Below, one piece after another: positions 61,661-64,000 of a DNA stretch of 64,000 bases. The stretch's first letter is position 1, and each line of letters starts with the position of its first letter. This DNA is from Medicago truncatula. Taxonomy: Eukaryota; Streptophyta; Magnoliopsida; Fabales; Fabaceae. The stretch covers positions 38,010,091 to 38,074,090 of the forward strand of contig NC_053044.1 in assembly GCF_003473485.1 (NCBI RefSeq). The letters are read 5' to 3'. The notes under the pieces are model-generated. The model did not search any database. It had not been told where the DNA came from and saw only the letters and a list, made by a program, of their open reading frames with translations. Both the position numbers and the translations under genes were made by a program.

Positions 61661-62755
61661 AGTAAGTTGCTCATTGTTTTCTCTCTTGCAACCTCAATAT
61701 TATGTCTATCTCTAACCTCGTTTTTTTCCTCATTTTTAAACCCTAAGATCTTCATGTGAAACTTTCCATTGATTTCTTTTTTCAAAAATTAGAGAGTTAC
61801 TAGAATCCGAAATATGCTTACTTGAGGAGAAGTTTGAACATCTAAATTTCATACTTTTAGTCCTATCACTCCTCAGGGTTTGATTCTTTACCTTGGTCGA
61901 AAGCCTTTAAATTACTGCTCACTTCTCACAATGTCCCATTTACACCTTTCTCCCCTCTGACTAAACAAGTATCCGGTCATTTGGCAAGCTCAAATATCCT
62001 TCGACTTATTTATTTCCACTTGCTCATGGTTTGGTCATTTTCGGGTATTATCAATATTGATGTCATTTTTTTTTATAACATACTCCAATGGTGGGTTCGG
62101 AAGAAATCAATCCCATAAATTTATTTTTACTTTTTTACAAAGATACAAATTTACTCCTTATTTTCTCAACTTTATCGAATCATATATTGTGGCCTGTTTT
62201 TTGACAAAGAAAAAAGTGACGACGTTGCCAAAAATATAAAGCGGCCTGTTGAACCCACCAAAAAGCTCCCAAAAATATGCCTTAATAATGTGACGTTGCC
62301 ATGTAACCAACTGGCCTACTTGCTCCACCAAAGGTTATCTATTTTGCTCACCACATTCATTATTGGTTTTTTTTATAAGATTACTTGCTTTGGTCTTGAT
62401 GAAAAGTATTTGAAAATTGTTTATAATTATACTATTTTATACAGTTTTGTTCATAATAAAAAAAGTTTTTTGTTCATAATAAAAAAAGTTTAGTGTGTTG
62501 AATTCTAGACACTAAGAATCAGAGTAAGTCTCAATAGTAAAAAAGAACATTCATAGATCTTTCTACGGTAGCACAAGTTAAACGCACACTTCTGCAAAAC
62601 TAAACTACTATCTCCATCTTTAATTATGTGACTCTTTAGCATGTAAGTTTAGTTTTTAACGGTGGTATATTCCTAAATAAATAATTAGTGTAGTTGAAAA
62701 TGTTAAAAAAACCTTATAAAAATGAACAAAATATTTCTCAAAAGATCTTATAATT
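61661..62755. other. Gene-free stretch
   Basis: AT-rich DNA with no recognised feature. It may include more degraded LINE sequence next to the endonuclease fragment. Confidence 0.35.
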
Positions 62756-62759
62756 AAGG

Positions 62760-64000
62760 CTAAAATATGGCATTGGTCCCTGCAAATATGTCCAGTTTTG
62801 GTTTTAGTCCCTGCAAATTTTTTTTATAGTTTTTAGTCCCTGTAAAATTAATTTTTTTTGGAAATGGTCCCTGTCCCCAATTATGTGATGATTTGTCACT
62901 TTTGTGCATATGTGTCATATGATGATTGTGCTTACTTGTCCAGTTGGCATCCACGTGGCAAGACACTCATTTTAAAATCATTTTTAATCATTTTTAATAA
63001 AAACAATATTATTTTTTATAATTCAAAAACAATAATTATTTTTTAATTTAAAAATAATAATAAAATAGATACAAAAGGGGAAAAACGTTAGAGTTCCTCC
63101 CTTTCTTCTGTCGATCTCAATCGCCATCCTTTCTGCTTCTGCTTCTTCAAAATCAATCGTGTAAGTGTTATTCTTCTATTCATTCGATCCTGTTATGGTT
63201 GTTATTCGTCTTGACTGTTTGGTTCATTTCGTTTCCTTTCCATTCGTTTCATTTTTTGGACTGTTGCGGTTTCGTAATCGACGGCTTTGATTTGCAGGTT
63301 TGCCTGGGTTTTGGGTTAAGCAACAATCGACGGCTGGGATTGGTTGAGATAGCTGTAAAGTGTAAGTTCACTAAAAAAAAACCTATATTTATGGTTAAAA
63401 TTTGAAGTAGTTGTGTGTATATATGTGTTTTGTCGTTTTCTTAGTGGGGACCACCATGATTCTGATTTGAATTTTTTTTCTTTCGTGATTTGCATGTGGT
63501 AGTATGGCAATTACTGTAGGGTTTCATCATGGGGGGTCTTTTGTAAAGGACTGGATTATCTATTACAATGGTGGTCAAGAGTCAGTAGTAGAGTTTGAAG
63601 ATGATAAATGGTGTTATTTTGAAGCTTATAGATTAGTGAAAGACTTAGTCAAAGCGTTTAAGTATGGAGATAAATTTAGGATGTGGTGGCAGATTGAAGA
63701 AGAAGTAGGTTTTAGAGTGGTTAGGGTGGATGAGGATGCTACTAATATAAAGGAATATGCAACTAGAAAAAAATGCAAGGTTAACATATATGTTGAGCAT
63801 GATGTGGCTGATGTGGATGGTTTGGTTAGTCTGCCTAATTTTGTTGATGCAGATGAATTGGTTAAAGATATAGGTAATGAAATAGTTGTTGCAGAGGACC
63901 TGGCTAAGGATAATGGGAAGTGGAAGGGGAAGGAAAAGGTTGTTGAGTGGGAAGATGATGGAATGGAATCTGTTAATGGAGGGTCAAGTAGTGATGATGA
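62760..64000 (+). mobile_element. MULE, left part, running off the window
   Basis: It starts near 62760 with a 'ggcattggtccctgcaaa' terminal region in which 'agtccctgcaaat' phrases repeat. An A/T-rich part with 'gcatccacgtggc' follows, then a leader and the transposase frame at 63504. The leader (63100-63500) includes possible intron borders after 'aatcgtgtaagt'. The right end is outside the window. Confidence 0.7.
63504..64000 (+). CDS. MuDR-type transposase, N-terminal part (open at window end)
   Basis: The frame opens with ATG at 63504 and stays open for 165 codons to the window edge. It begins MAITVGFHHGGSFVKDW with YYNGG following. The FHHGG...YxGG pattern opens many plant MULE transposases (PB1-like N-terminal domain), as does the later VDGLVSLPNF region. 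Residues after about 125 are acidic and low in complexity, as usual before the DNA-binding and catalytic domains. Those domains, including the DDE core, SWIM zinc finger and zinc knuckle, would lie beyond 64000. No break is seen in the visible part, so the copy could be young. The family call is sound; whether the element is whole cannot be told. Confidence 0.8.
   Translation, partial: MAITVGFHHGGSFVKDWIIYYNGGQESVVEFEDDKWCYFEAYRLVKDLVKAFKYGDKFRMWWQIEEEVGFRVVRVDEDATNIKEYATRKKCKVNIYVEHDVADVDGLVSLPNFVDADELVKDIGNEIVVAEDLAKDNGKWKGKEKVVEWEDDGMESVNGGSSSDD

Overview
This is AT-rich plant nuclear DNA. Spliced genes with GT-AG introns, a nuclear-type tRNA, many MITEs, SINEs, LINE and Ty1/copia fragments, a Mutator-like element (MULE) and a long solo LTR all point that way. 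Gene content and repeat style suggest a legume, perhaps close to Medicago; that is inference, since no species marker can be proven here.

Layout. 1-5.6 kb: low-complexity DNA, a fold-back MITE, a hairpin-forming inverted duplication and a decayed copy of part of the next gene. 5.6-8.2 kb: a five-exon gene of unknown function with two CPVC motifs. 9.0-11.6 kb: LINE and copia fossils. 11.6-17.2 kb: gene-poor, with one SINE and, at 13.88 kb, a site pairing with miR165/166 around a central 4-nt bulge, the layout of an endogenous target mimic. 17.2-22.1 kb: a complete 14-exon PCH2/TRIP13 gene, with a 1.1-kb fold-back element of repeated palindromes just upstream. 23.5-26.2 kb: two LINE 3' remnants. 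26.9-31.5 kb: a duplicated block holding two related small-protein genes. 32.8-36.2 kb: a six-exon Raf-like kinase of the ATN1 type. 38.0-40.95 kb: a solo LTR with a 5-bp target duplication. 42.6-43.65 kb: a 1,020-bp non-autonomous MULE-like element with a 9-bp target duplication. 44.3-48.1 kb: a three-exon PIRL leucine-rich-repeat gene. 48.8-54.3 kb: a nine-exon C2/VASt/C2/GRAM/VASt gene. 55.7 kb: tRNA-Gly(UCC). 56.2-57.4 kb: a two-exon gene for a 97-residue acidic protein. 57.4-62.7 kb: MITEs, a SINE and a LINE fragment. 62.8 kb to the end: the 5' part of a MULE with an open transposase frame.

The genes do not form an operon or an evident pathway. Recognisable roles are meiotic HORMA-protein remodelling (PCH2), kinase signalling (ATN1-like), a plant Ras-group LRR protein (PIRL) and membrane lipid binding or transfer (C2/GRAM/VASt). 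The seven spliced or single-exon host genes from 5.6 to 54.3 kb all lie on the minus strand. Exon borders were read by eye and checked for reading phase; each model closes in frame with a length close to what I recall for its family.
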